Shown: positions 17,500-25,761, counted from the stretch's first letter. The stretch: 37,300 nt of DNA from Hallerella sp963629575 (GCA_963629575.1 CAVGIM010000026.1:1-37300); one strand, 5' to 3'. Notes: generated by a model from the sequence alone, not told the origin. Translations and numbers: made by a program.

Positions 17500-18759
17500 T
17501 TATCCCCCAACAGTGCGGCCACCCCATTCCGCGGAATGGCGCCTTTCGTGTTCGAGCGTCTTCTCGAAATCCGCAAGCGGCGAACAGTTCCGCTCGACTT
17601 CTAGCCGAACCTGGTGCAAGCGGGAAAGAGAACGCATTTTCTCCGAAATCCCGAGCTTCGATTTCTGGATGGCATCGTCGAGGACACGAATCGATTCGTC
17701 ATAGATCTTGCACGGAACGGGAAAAGGGTGACCGTCCTTTCCCCCGTGCGCAAAGGAGTAGCGCGCCGGGTCCGTAAAGCGCGACGGCGTCCCGTTGATG
17801 ACCTCGCTCACAAGCGCAAGAGACTGCAGGGTCCGCGGGCCTAGGCCGGGAGTGAGCAGCAGGTTTTCAAAATTCGAAGGCGCGGATTCGTAGGCGGTAG
17901 CGAGGACGCTTCCAAGACGCTTCAGATCGACATCTTCCGCGCGAACTTCGTGACGCGCGGGCATCCTGCAATCGCGACCCGAACAGAAAAGAATCGGTTC
18001 CGGCGATCTTTCGAACAGGTCGGTCTGCTCCGGTACGACAATCGACGTCTTCGGTTTCACCATGGACGAAATTTCCCGCATGACGCGAAACGGTTCTTCA
18101 TGGGAAAGCGCAAGGACCGATTCGCGGGTCTTTCCTGCCGTCCTATCCGTGAGATTCAGGATGCTTCCCTGGTTTTCTCCGACGATTGCCGTGTGCGGTT
18201 CTTCCACAAAGGAGCGAAGACGAAGCGAACTCCAGTGGTAGCGACGCGCCGCGCGGACTTTCGGATTCATTCCCTGCTGCACGACCGTCCAGTCTCCGTC
18301 GTCCGTCAAGACGAAGTTGTGCTGGTATAGCTGAAAACCGTCCTGGATGGCGGCATTATCGACCTTCGCGCAAAGCCTGCTCGCCCGCAAGAGAAAATTC
18401 CCGTCAAGCCCTGTCCTGTCCGCGATTTGCAAGAGCTCGTTCGGCGTCTCCCGGGAAAACTTTCCGCGTCCTCCGCATACATAGATTCCAAGTTCCCGCG
18501 AAAGCGGAGAAATGCCGCGCTTCAACGCGAACATGACGCTCGTGGTGATACCCGAGGAATGCCAGTCCATTCCCAGGACCGCGCCAAAGGACTGGAACCA
18601 CAGCGGGTCGCTCAGACGGACGAGAAACTCCCTTTTCCCATAGTTTTCGACAATCGCCTCGACGATCAGGCGTCCCAGATCGCGCATCCGGTCAGCGAGC
18701 CACCTAGGAACCGTTCCCGTGTGCAAGGGCAAGTCCGCAATGCCGGTACGCTTGGGCAT
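17500..18759 (-). CDS. DUF763 family protein
   Basis: A 419-residue soluble protein of the DUF763 family. It starts with KRTGIADLPLHTGTVPRWL, the characteristic opening. It continues with a GMDWHSSGITTSVMFALKRG segment and an LLLTPGLGPRTLQSLALVSEVING stretch that resembles a helix-hairpin-helix (residues about 300-323), which hints at nucleic-acid contact. The DPARYSFAHGGKDGHPFPVP block is also typical. Function of the family is not established as far as I know. It lies 12 bp after the exported-protein gene and is probably in its operon. The stop is just beside the rnpB hairpin. Confidence 0.88.
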   Translation of the reverse strand: MPKRTGIADLPLHTGTVPRWLADRMRDLGRLIVEAIVENYGKREFLVRLSDPLWFQSFGAVLGMDWHSSGITTSVMFALKRGISPLSRELGIYVCGGRGKFSRETPNELLQIADRTGLDGNFLLRASRLCAKVDNAAIQDGFQLYQHNFVLTDDGDWTVVQQGMNPKVRAARRYHWSSLRLRSFVEEPHTAIVGENQGSILNLTDRTAGKTRESVLALSHEEPFRVMREISSMVKPKTSIVVPEQTDLFERSPEPILFCSGRDCRMPARHEVRAEDVDLKRLGSVLATAYESAPSNFENLLLTPGLGPRTLQSLALVSEVINGTPSRFTDPARYSFAHGGKDGHPFPVPCKIYDESIRVLDDAIQKSKLGISEKMRSLSRLHQVRLEVERNCSPLADFEKTLEHERRHSAEWGGRTVGG

Positions 18760-18771
18760 GTCGAAGCCAGC

Positions 18772-19620
18772 CTATTTTCTCCGGATGTTCAGGATAAACG
18801 CTCCGTGCGCGTTCGAAAGCATTTCCACGGAATATCCGCGAGGCAGGTTCCTGAAAAAGATCCGTACAAACTTTCCCTGTTCCGGCGAAGCGAGAACCGC
18901 GGCGATTTCCTCATCGCGAATCATCGAATCCGATGTCAGTTCGCGGGAAAGCCAGTGCCAAATCTGCCAATTGAAAAGTCCACGGGTACTCGCCACAAGG
19001 GACTGGACCATCAAGGCATACTCGTAGGCGTAAAAATCTCGTCTCACCTGAATTTCCGCCCGTTTCCGGGATTCGGGCAAGCGTTCAAAGAAAGGTACCG
19101 GAACGAGCGCTTCGCGGTCAGGGTTCAAATACGAAAACTGGATTTCTCCCTCGCGGACGACGACTTGCAGATTCGTATCGTCCAGATGCACAAAGTGCCC
19201 GAAAAGCGTTTCGCGGTAATCGCGAAAGACCTTCCGCGGCTCAAGAGGTTCGCGGATTTCGAGCGGAACCTTTTTCTCGGAAAAACGAGGAATCTCGTAG
19301 AACGCAAGCGATTCGCCCGAGCCTTTTTTTCGAAGAACGGCAAATCTAGCCGATCCGTCCGGATTTTTCAAAAGCCACCCGTGTTCTAAATCCGGGGAAA
19401 ACTTTCCATTCTTCTCCACCACGATCTTCGAAATTTCCGGATCAAGAACCGCATCCATGTCCCATTCCATCCATGTTCCGCCCCCGCCTATCGAATCGAG
19501 CTTCGAAAAAATCGCAGAAGAAGAGAACCTGTCTTTCGAAAAAAACTCGAGTGGACTTGCCAGGGTCTCGCCGACAAGAAAGAAGGCGAAGAACAGCATG
19601 GAAAAGAAAATTCGAAACAT
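18772..19620 (-). CDS. Exported protein of unknown function
   Basis: A 282-residue protein that begins MFRIFFSMLFFAFFLVGETLAS, a hydrophobic signal peptide with a likely cut after LAS. The mature part is rich in charged and aromatic residues. It has no domain I recognise, and ends in IRRK. I chose ATG 19620: the frame stays open to 19746, but that extension translates the intergenic repeat, and a TATCTT box ends exactly 6 nt before 19620, as in the probable leaderless genes here. Periplasmic location is inferred from the signal peptide. It is the first gene of a two-gene unit with the DUF763 gene. Confidence 0.75.
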   Translation of the reverse strand: MFRIFFSMLFFAFFLVGETLASPLEFFSKDRFSSSAIFSKLDSIGGGGTWMEWDMDAVLDPEISKIVVEKNGKFSPDLEHGWLLKNPDGSARFAVLRKKGSGESLAFYEIPRFSEKKVPLEIREPLEPRKVFRDYRETLFGHFVHLDDTNLQVVVREGEIQFSYLNPDREALVPVPFFERLPESRKRAEIQVRRDFYAYEYALMVQSLVASTRGLFNWQIWHWLSRELTSDSMIRDEEIAAVLASPEQGKFVRIFFRNLPRGYSVEMLSNAHGAFILNIRRK

Positions 19621-19674
19621 ATCCGCAAGATAGAATTGTTTCGCTACGGCGAGTATGCCCGAGCTGAATTTGGC

Positions 19675-19870
19675 GTGGAGAGCGAAGTGGTAAGTGTGGA
19701 GAGTGAAGAGTGGGACTCCGAGCGAACTTTTATTTCTAGCGATCATCCTGGAGCGCGGTCAGAGCCTAGAGCTTAGAGCTTAGATCTGAGTTTCGCAAAT
19801 GTCCAGGTTCAAACGTAAAGCGGATCGCTCCGCAATTCTAAGCTCTAAGTTCTCCAAACTAAGCTCTGAC
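19675..19870 (+). repeat. Dispersed intergenic repeat, copy C (near full length)
   Basis: Order of blocks: GTGGAGAGTGAAGAGTGGGA, a CCGAGCGAACTTTTATTTCT block, ATCATCCTGGAGCGCGGTCA, AGAGCTTAGAGCTTAGATCT, GTCCAGGTTCAAACGTAAAG, CTAAGCTCTAAGTTCTCC, and AACTAAGCTCTGAC. It is the inverted partner of copy A about 12 kb away. It lies between divergently oriented genes, the exported-protein gene and the first FISUMP lipoprotein. Confidence 0.85.
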
Positions 19871-19948
19871 ACCCGAACAAGCGTGATAAAAGACACATAT
19901 AATCTTTTTGGCATTTTTGCCGACCTTTCTCTTTTTTCGTTTTTTTTC

Positions 19949-19954
19949 TATCAT
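19949..19954 (+). promoter_or_regulatory. -10 box of FISUMP gene 1
   Basis: TATCAT inside TTCTATCATTGTAAACAAAA, 42 nt before the ATG. The same word, the CGTCCTTTTC block and a GGAATTAT ribosome-binding region recur upstream of the second FISUMP gene, so the leader was duplicated with the gene. Confidence 0.5.
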
Positions 19955-19996
19955 TGTAAACAAAAATAAACAGCCGTCCTTTTCACGAGGAATTAT

Positions 19997-21307
19997 ATGA
20001 AAAAGCAATTCGTCATATCCCTGTCGGCAGTTGCAGGAAGCGTTCTCCTTTCGGCATGCGGCGACGATGTCACAAAAGTTACGAACGAAGTTTCCGGCAT
20101 GGAAATTGTCGCGTCGGCGGATTCGCTCGGCAAGTGCGATTCCTCTACCCTCGGCAAGACCGTCTTTGCTTCGGATGAAAGCGTCGCCTACGTGTGCGCA
20201 GATTCGGGCTGGGTTTCGATCGCTCCAAAGGTGTCCGACGGCAAGGATGGAAAGGACGGTCTCGACGGAACTTCTTGCACGGCAAAACTTCTCTCCGACA
20301 GTTCGGGCTACAAGATCGTCTGCGGAGAAGACTCGGTAGGCGTCATCGCAAGCGGCCAAAACGGAGCGAACGGAAAGGACGGCGCCGATGGAAAGGATGG
20401 AGAAAATGGCGAATCGTGCTTGCTGGAACCTCTTTCCGATGGAGATATCTACAAGATCGTTTGCGGCGGGGATTCGGTTGGCGTCTTCAAGAACGGACTC
20501 GATGGAGTCGGCTGCTCGCTCGAAGACAACGGCGACGGAACCGTTTTGCATATCTGCGGCAAAGATACGGTCATTTTCTACAAGGCTCTCTGCGGAGAAA
20601 CGGCTTACGAGCCCCAAAAGGCATTTTGCTACGAGAAGGCTCTTTATTCCTGCGACGAAAAGCCTTATGACCCTTCGAAAAGATTTTGCGACTCTCGCGA
20701 TGCAAAAATTTATAGCTATGTCGTGATCGGCGAACAGACCTGGATGGCAGAGAACCTGAACATCGCCTATCCGAAGCTGGAAAACCTGGATTCGAACAGT
20801 TTCTGCTACAAGAACAGTGCGGATTCCTGCGCCAAGTACGGACGCCTTTACACGTGGGCCGCGGCGATGGATTCCGCCGCCCAATTCTACGGAACCGGCA
20901 TGGATTGCGGCTACGACACAACGTGCATCACTCCCAAGATTGTCCGTGGCGTGTGTCCCGAAGGCTGGCACCTGCCGAGCAATGACGAATGGAACACGCT
21001 CGAAACCTACGTCAGCAATCACTCCTCTAACGGAGTCGGCTACGCGCTGAAATCGACAAGCGGCTGGAATAGCAGCAACGGCATGAACTCTTTCGGCTTC
21101 GGGGTTCTCCCGGCGGGCATCCGCGTAAACAACGGGACCAGCGGGGCATTTTGGGAGGTTCTCGAAGCGGCACACTTCTGGAGCTCTACGGAGTCCGGCA
21201 AATACTTCGCCACCAGCCGAGACCTCGACAACGACAACACCGCAGGCCTGGGCATGGAAAATAGCACCAAGTCCGACGCACTTTCGGTTCGCTGCGTCAA
21301 GGACTAG
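19997..21307 (+). CDS. FISUMP-domain lipoprotein 1
   Basis: A 436-residue lipoprotein with signal peptide and lipobox LSAC (lipidated Cys21). After the signal come two short cysteine-containing units (SGYKIVCGEDSVGV and DIYKIVCGGDSVGV) separated by collagen-like Gly-X-X stretches (GKDGKDGLDG, GKDGADGKDG). Then comes a run of cysteine-rich AYEPQKAFCYE-type repeats. The C-terminal about 210 residues are the Fibrobacter succinogenes major paralogous domain: GEQTWMAENLN, YGRLYTWAAAMD, CPEGWHLPSNDEWNTLE, GFGVLPAG, and the closing SVRCVKD. Function is unknown; surface display and carbohydrate or substrate adhesion are guesses. The next gene is a tandem paralog. Confidence 0.93.
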   Translation: MKKQFVISLSAVAGSVLLSACGDDVTKVTNEVSGMEIVASADSLGKCDSSTLGKTVFASDESVAYVCADSGWVSIAPKVSDGKDGKDGLDGTSCTAKLLSDSSGYKIVCGEDSVGVIASGQNGANGKDGADGKDGENGESCLLEPLSDGDIYKIVCGGDSVGVFKNGLDGVGCSLEDNGDGTVLHICGKDTVIFYKALCGETAYEPQKAFCYEKALYSCDEKPYDPSKRFCDSRDAKIYSYVVIGEQTWMAENLNIAYPKLENLDSNSFCYKNSADSCAKYGRLYTWAAAMDSAAQFYGTGMDCGYDTTCITPKIVRGVCPEGWHLPSNDEWNTLETYVSNHSSNGVGYALKSTSGWNSSNGMNSFGFGVLPAGIRVNNGTSGAFWEVLEAAHFWSSTESGKYFATSRDLDNDNTAGLGMENSTKSDALSVRCVKD

Positions 21308-21315
21308 CTCGATTT

Positions 21316-21440
21316 GAGAGTGGAGTGTGGAAAGTGGAGAGTGGAGTGTTCGCTAAGCGACCTGCCCGCTCTACGTCTCTAAGCTCTAAGTTCTCTCAAC
21401 TAAGCTCTGATAAGCTCCAAGCTCTGCTCACTAAGCTCTA
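21316..21440 (+). repeat. Dispersed intergenic repeat, copy D (short form)
   Basis: Starts 8 bp after the FISUMP1 stop with GAGAGTGGAGTGTGGAAAGT, continues with TTCGCTAAGCGACCTGCCCG, and ends with CTAAGCTCTAAGTTCTCTC and several AACTAAGCTCT words. The central TCTGAGTTTCGCAAATG block of copies B and C is missing. Confidence 0.8.
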
Positions 21441-21512
21441 AAAAGGCGTGACAAAAGACACATCCAAGATTTTTGAAAATTTTGCTAGCCTTTTCCATTT
21501 TCTTCTTTTTTC

Positions 21513-21518
21513 TATCAT
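21513..21518 (+). promoter_or_regulatory. -10 box of FISUMP gene 2
   Basis: TATCAT in the TCTATCATTGTAAACAAAAA block, which is almost identical to the leader of FISUMP gene 1 and lies at a similar distance from the ATG. Confidence 0.5.
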
Positions 21519-21560
21519 TGTAAACAAAAACAAACAGTCGTCCTTTTCGCGTGGAATTAT

Positions 21561-22841
21561 ATGAAAAAGCAATTCGTCATTTCCCTGTCGGCAGTTGCAG
21601 GAAGCGTTCTCCTTTCGGCATGCGGGGACGACGTCACCAAGGTCACGAACGTAACGAACGAAACTTCCAGCATGGAAATTGTCGCGTCGGCGGATTCGCT
21701 CGGCAAGTGCGATTCCTCTACCCTCGAAAAGACAGTCTATGCTTCGAACGAAAAAGCCGCCTACGTGTGCACGGATTCGGGATGGGTTTCTCTTGATCAA
21801 AAGGCGTCCGACGGCAAGTCTTGCACAGCGGAAACGCTCGAGGACAGCTCGGGCTACAGAATCGTCTGTGGGGGCGATTCCGTCGGAGTCATCAGGAACG
21901 GAGAAAACGGTTCGGACGGCAAGGATGGCGAGGACGGCGAGAAGGGAGACTCCGGAAAAAACGGCACGACGTGTACGGTGGAAATCCTTTCTGACGGGAC
22001 AGGCTACAAGGTCGTCTGCGGGGGCGATTCCGTCGGAGTCATCAGGAACGGAGCCGATGGAAACAGCTGCATCATAACCGACCATGGCGACGGAACCGTT
22101 TTACAGGTTTGCGGCGCGGATACGATTACGCTTTACAAGGCGTTCTGCGCTGGCAAGGCCTACGATCCGGCCAAGGCCTATTGCTTCGAGGATTCCGCTT
22201 ATTCCTGCGGCGAAAAGCCCTACGACCCGACAAGGGAGTTCTGCCACGAAAAAGAGGCTCACGAACTGTGCGGAGGAAAAGCCTATGACCCTTCGATCAC
22301 GTTTTGCGATGCTCGCGACACGACCTTTTACCGCTATGTGGTCATCGGAACGCAGACCTGGATGGCGGAAAACCTGAACTTTGACAACCATGACGCATCG
22401 ACGGCAACGAGCTATTGCTACAACGATGACGCGGATTCTTGCGACAAGTACGGACGTCTTTACCCATGGGACGACGCGATGGCATCCTGTCCCGAAGGCT
22501 GGCACCTTCCCGACACGGCGGAATGGAACACGCTTCGCGATTATGTGGGAGAAAATACGACAGGCGGCATCGATTCTAGCGGCTACGCGCTGAAATCGAC
22601 AAGCGACTGGCATGACAACGGCAACGGCTCGGATGCATTCGGCTTCGGGGCTCTTCCGGCGGGATATCTCGACAGTGACGTAGCGTTCCATAACGTCCAC
22701 GTCAAGACGGATTTCTGGAGTGCGAACGAGAAGAGTACAGCCATCGGATATGTCAGTCGCCTATACTATTACGGTGTGAAGCTGCACTTGGAAACAAGCA
22801 ACAAGGATTTCGCCTATTCCGTCCGTTGCGTCAAGGACTGA
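21561..22841 (+). CDS. FISUMP-domain lipoprotein 2
   Basis: Paralog of the preceding lipoprotein, 426 residues. The first 30 residues are identical, including lipobox LSAC (Cys21). It has the same architecture: cysteine-containing SGYRIVCGGDSVGVIRNG units, a collagen-like GSDGKDGEDGEKGDSG linker, three to four AYDPxxxxC repeats (one more than in the first gene), and the FISUMP domain (GTQTWMAENLNFDN, YGRLYPWDDAM, CPEGWHLPDTAEWNTLRDY, SVRCVKD). The domain diverges much more than the N-terminal half, suggesting duplication followed by selection or exchange in the exposed part. Function is unknown. A dispersed repeat follows 9 bp after the stop. Confidence 0.93.
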   Translation: MKKQFVISLSAVAGSVLLSACGDDVTKVTNVTNETSSMEIVASADSLGKCDSSTLEKTVYASNEKAAYVCTDSGWVSLDQKASDGKSCTAETLEDSSGYRIVCGGDSVGVIRNGENGSDGKDGEDGEKGDSGKNGTTCTVEILSDGTGYKVVCGGDSVGVIRNGADGNSCIITDHGDGTVLQVCGADTITLYKAFCAGKAYDPAKAYCFEDSAYSCGEKPYDPTREFCHEKEAHELCGGKAYDPSITFCDARDTTFYRYVVIGTQTWMAENLNFDNHDASTATSYCYNDDADSCDKYGRLYPWDDAMASCPEGWHLPDTAEWNTLRDYVGENTTGGIDSSGYALKSTSDWHDNGNGSDAFGFGALPAGYLDSDVAFHNVHVKTDFWSANEKSTAIGYVSRLYYYGVKLHLETSNKDFAYSVRCVKD

Positions 22842-22850
22842 TCCCTGTTG

Positions 22851-22945
22851 AAAGTGGAGAGTGGAAAGTGGAGAGTGGAGTATTCGCTAAGCGACCTGCC
22901 CGCTCTGCTTTTCTAAGCTCTAAGTTCTCCCGACTAAGCTCTGAC
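22851..22945 (+). repeat. Dispersed intergenic repeat, copy E (short form)
   Basis: GAAAGTGGAGAGTGGAAAGT, then GAGTATTCGCTAAGCGACCT, CTAAGCTCTAAGTTCTCCCG and ACTAAGCTCTGAC. Same short layout as copy D, and again placed directly after a FISUMP gene. Confidence 0.8.
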
Positions 22946-22963
22946 ACGCCCCTCGCCGGGAAG

Positions 22964-23044
22964 GCCCGCCTGCTGCGGGCAGGCCTGTCTGCCGACAGGC
23001 AGACGCACCCTCCGCCGCCAGGCGGAAACAGGTCGCTTCGCGAC
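22964..23044. repeat. Cluster of consecutive perfect hairpins
   Basis: Four perfect inverted repeats in 81 bp: GCCCGC-N5-GCGGGC (22964-22980, mutually exclusive with GCCTGC-N5-GCAGGC at 22968-22984), GCCTGTC-TGCC-GACAGGC (22983-23000), TCCGCC-GCCA-GGCGGA (23011-23026), and GTCGC-TTC-GCGAC (23032-23044). None is followed by a T run. It is a REP/BIME-like element by structure. It lies between copy E and the promoter of the OmpA-like gene; the rest of this 330-bp gap holds only that promoter. Confidence 0.75.
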
Positions 23045-23105
23045 AAAAGTCTAGACGCGAAACGTCAGGAAGCGATCTTTATTTCTGTTTTCGTGAGATC
23101 CGTCA

Positions 23106-23134
23106 TAGACATCCGCATAAATTATAGTTATTAT
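23106..23134 (+). promoter_or_regulatory. Promoter of the OmpA/TSP3 gene
   Basis: TAGACA (23106-23111) and TATTAT (23129-23134) are separated by exactly 17 bp. The same -35 hexamer and spacing occur upstream of the CAU tRNA. About 30 nt of leader with TTGAGGA precede the ATG. Confidence 0.6.
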
Positions 23135-23171
23135 TCTTTCTGAATTTGCATTTTTAATACTTGAGGAACCA

Positions 23172-25139
23172 ATGAATAAAAAGCAACTGCTTACATTCGT
23201 CGTGGGGCTCTCCCTGGGGATGGCCTTTGCGGAAACCGGGCTTGAAGGCGGAGCGGACGGTCTCCACCAGCAAAGCGCCAAGACTCTCGGGCAATGGGGA
23301 ATTTCTGTCGGCATCGGGGCAGAAGGCATCGCCGACGCGCAACCCTCCGCCTACCAGTATATTTACCAGGTAAACGGTGGAGACGCCGTCATGGTGAACA
23401 GCCTCATGCCTTCGATTAACGGGAACTTCCACGCCGCGATAGGTCTTCTCGACTTTCTCGACCTAGGCGTCATTCTCCCGCTCCACTATGACGACATCAA
23501 CCCGGATGTCAAAGGCACCGACATGCAAGGCTTCGGCATCGGAGACCTGCAGACCTGGCTAAAGTTTCGCCTCCCCTTCGACACGACAAACGTGACAAGC
23601 GTCGCCGTCCTCGGACAAATCTACTTCCCCACCGGAGACCGCGCAACCGGCATGCGTCCGCGCCACGTCTGGTATGTCAATTCCTACGGCTATTCGCACG
23701 CCTACACGGCCGACGACTGGGCGCTCGAAGCCTCCCTCCTCCTCACGTTCGACTTCAATAAAATCGGAATCCCGCTCCGCTGGAACAACAACATGGGATT
23801 CGTCGGAGTCTTGCACGAAGGCGCCAACACGCTCGTCTGGGGAACCGGCCTAAACCTCACCGCGCTCGAATCGATGGACTTCTTCCTCGAATTTTCCGGC
23901 GAGACCCGCGTAGAAAAGACTCTTAACTGGCGCGATCCGCTTATCGACCCGATGCGCCTCACCCCGGGCGTCCGGTTCCACCTCGGACACGGAGTCGATC
24001 TCGCCGTCGGCGCGGACATCGGCATCACCGCGTTCATCGACGAAGACGACCTGACGAGAAAATTCATGACGGTGAACAAGAAGCAGAACGGAAACGTCGT
24101 CTCCTACAAGACGGGAGCCGCCGACTACGGAATGTCCGCCCTTCTCACCTGGCGCGGAAACCCGTTCACGAAAAACGACGAGGACGGAGACGGGGTCGAA
24201 GATTCGAAGGACCTTTGCCCGCATACGCCGAAAGACGTTTCCGTCGATGCGAACGGCTGCCCGACCGACGAAGACGGCGACAGAATCCCGGACTACCTCG
24301 ACAAGTGCGCCGGAACGCCCAAGGGAACCCCGGTCGATAGCACAGGCTGCCCGTTCAAGCCCGACACGGTCATTGTCCACGACACGCTGAAAATCGACAC
24401 GGCGAAAGTTTGCGCGGCGGTCCTCGATTCGGACGAAGACGGTGTACAGGACGCAATGGACAAGTGCCCCAACACGCCAAAGGGCGCAGTCGTCGATAGC
24501 ACCGGATGCCCGGAAGATTCCGACAAGGACGGCGTCTATAACGGACTCGACAAGTGCCCCAACACGCCGAGCGGCATTTCGGTCGATAGCACAGGCTGCC
24601 CCATCGACTCGGACAAGGACGGCGTCCCCGATTCCCAGGACAAATGCCCCAACACGCCCGCCAATTCCGTCGTCGATAGCACGGGCTGCATTCTCGATTC
24701 CGACAAGGACGGCGTACCGGACGCAATCGACCAGTGCCCGAACACGCTCCCCGGCGTCCAGATAGACTCGGTCGGCTGCCCCGTGAACAAGAAGGAAGAC
24801 CTGAGCGAACTCCGCAAGGGAATCCGCTTCAAGCGCAACTCCGCAACGCTCGTGAAGAGCAGCTACGGAACGCTCGACGACATCATCAAGCTCATGAAGC
24901 AACACCCGCAGGCAAAGCTCGAAGTCCAGGGCCACACCGACGAAGTCGGAACGTCCGACTACAACCAGCAGCTTTCCGAAAAACGCGCGAGGACCGTCAC
25001 CGACTACTTTATCAAGAAAGGCGTCGACGAGTCCCGCGTCCGAGCGGTCGGCTACGGATCCAGCCGTCCTGTCGCGGACAACAAGAGCCGTTCCGGTCGC
25101 GAAGCGAACCGCCGCGTCGAACTGGTCCCGTTCGAATAG
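23172..25139 (+). CDS. Outer-membrane OmpA-family protein with TSP type-3 repeats
   Basis: A 655-residue outer-membrane protein that probably tethers the outer membrane to peptidoglycan. The signal peptide is MNKKQLLTFVVGLSLGMAFA. Residues about 21-335 form an amphipathic, likely beta-barrel region. Residues 336-536 contain thrombospondin type-3 calcium-binding repeats (DSDKDGVPD...DKCPNTP...VDSTGCP) in about seven units. The C-terminal OmpA domain (about 540-655) has LEVQGHTDEVGTSDYNQQLS and the RVRAVGYGSSRP motif that bind diaminopimelate peptidoglycan. A good Shine-Dalgarno (GAGGA) lies before the ATG, and a terminator follows the stop. Similar proteins are major outer-membrane components in Fibrobacteres and Bacteroidetes, but abundance here is only inferred. 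Confidence 0.92.
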   Translation: MNKKQLLTFVVGLSLGMAFAETGLEGGADGLHQQSAKTLGQWGISVGIGAEGIADAQPSAYQYIYQVNGGDAVMVNSLMPSINGNFHAAIGLLDFLDLGVILPLHYDDINPDVKGTDMQGFGIGDLQTWLKFRLPFDTTNVTSVAVLGQIYFPTGDRATGMRPRHVWYVNSYGYSHAYTADDWALEASLLLTFDFNKIGIPLRWNNNMGFVGVLHEGANTLVWGTGLNLTALESMDFFLEFSGETRVEKTLNWRDPLIDPMRLTPGVRFHLGHGVDLAVGADIGITAFIDEDDLTRKFMTVNKKQNGNVVSYKTGAADYGMSALLTWRGNPFTKNDEDGDGVEDSKDLCPHTPKDVSVDANGCPTDEDGDRIPDYLDKCAGTPKGTPVDSTGCPFKPDTVIVHDTLKIDTAKVCAAVLDSDEDGVQDAMDKCPNTPKGAVVDSTGCPEDSDKDGVYNGLDKCPNTPSGISVDSTGCPIDSDKDGVPDSQDKCPNTPANSVVDSTGCILDSDKDGVPDAIDQCPNTLPGVQIDSVGCPVNKKEDLSELRKGIRFKRNSATLVKSSYGTLDDIIKLMKQHPQAKLEVQGHTDEVGTSDYNQQLSEKRARTVTDYFIKKGVDESRVRAVGYGSSRPVADNKSRSGREANRRVELVPFE

Positions 25140-25154
25140 CCCCAAGTTTCAGAC

Positions 25155-25185
25155 AAAAAGGCTTCGCGTTTGCGAAGCCTTTTTC
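25155..25185. terminator. Bidirectional terminator
   Basis: AAAAAGGCTTCGCG-TT-TGCGAAGCCTTTTT: a GC stem flanked by A5 and T5. It ends the OmpA-like gene on the plus strand and can also end the convergent dCMP deaminase gene. Confidence 0.92.
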
Positions 25186-25203
25186 GTGGACCGTAAAAAA
25201 AAA

Positions 25204-25761
25204 TCAGGCGTTCTGCACCGCCGAGATGACGGGCTTCAGACGCTTTCCGCAGAGCGTGACGATGATTCCCGCCTGGGCGAACATGTAGAACGCCGTATCC
25301 CGACTTTTGTTGAGCATCGAATTCGCGTCGTAGTCGTCCTTTGTCACAAAGACCTCGGCGACTCCCGAAAGCGCGATTTCCAGGGCGCAGCGTTCACAGG
25401 GAAACCCGATGACATAGAGCTTCGAACCGGGCGGAACCTTGCCGCGCGCATAGTGGAGCGCATTGATTTCCGCATGGACCATGAACGGATACTTGTTCAC
25501 TTCGAATTCGTGGTGCGAAACGAGATTTCCCGAATCCGCTTCGAGCAAATCGTAAGCGAGCCGCCGATTTTCCCGCGTGTAGGGAATCGTCGCATCGTCA
25601 AAGCTCGCCGGGGCGCCGTTGTAGCCCGTGCTGAGCACCCGCCCGTCGCCCGACACAAGCACCGCTCCCATCTGCGTGTTCGCATCCTTCGAAAGGCGCG
25701 CCTGCGCCATCATCATCTGCGTATAGACTTCGTCGCGAAGCTTTCGCCGTTCCTCGTTCAT
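25204..25761 (-). CDS. dCMP/cytidine deaminase family protein
   Basis: Zinc-dependent deaminase, most likely deoxycytidylate deaminase (ComEB-like), which makes dUMP for thymidylate synthesis. The zinc site is complete: HAE at 96-98 (MVHAEINAL) and PCERC at 121-125. Also seen are MGAVLVSGDGRVLSTGYNGAP near the N-terminus and a SHHEFEVNK insertion. The 185-residue length is a little longer than usual (about 150-170). I chose ATG 25761 because a GAGGT Shine-Dalgarno lies 5-6 nt upstream; the open frame to 25830 has no such site. Allosteric dCTP/dTTP control cannot be judged from sequence. Confidence 0.9.
   Translation of the reverse strand: MNEERRKLRDEVYTQMMMAQARLSKDANTQMGAVLVSGDGRVLSTGYNGAPASFDDATIPYTRENRRLAYDLLEADSGNLVSHHEFEVNKYPFMVHAEINALHYARGKVPPGSKLYVIGFPCERCALEIALSGVAEVFVTKDDYDANSMLNKSRDTAFYMFAQAGIIVTLCGKRLKPVISAVQNA

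Noticed and set aside
19859..21175. 438-codon minus-strand open frame across the FISUMP1 gene
   Set aside because: The plus frame has a lipobox and FISUMP motifs; a similar antisense frame in the paralog follows from shared sequence, not from selection on a protein.
21316..21440. Repeated CTAAGCTCTAAG words considered as a CRISPR or tandem array
   Set aside because: Spacing is irregular, spacers are absent or a few bases long, and the same modules recur at other intergenic sites.
24180..24780. Regular repeats considered as a CRISPR array
   Set aside because: The period is a coding unit translating to DSDKDGVPD...CPNTP TSP3 repeats within one open frame.
23850..25145. 431-codon minus-strand open frame opposite the OmpA-like gene
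   Set aside because: Repeat-driven antisense of the TSP3 region; there is no start context and it runs through the OmpA domain of the real gene.
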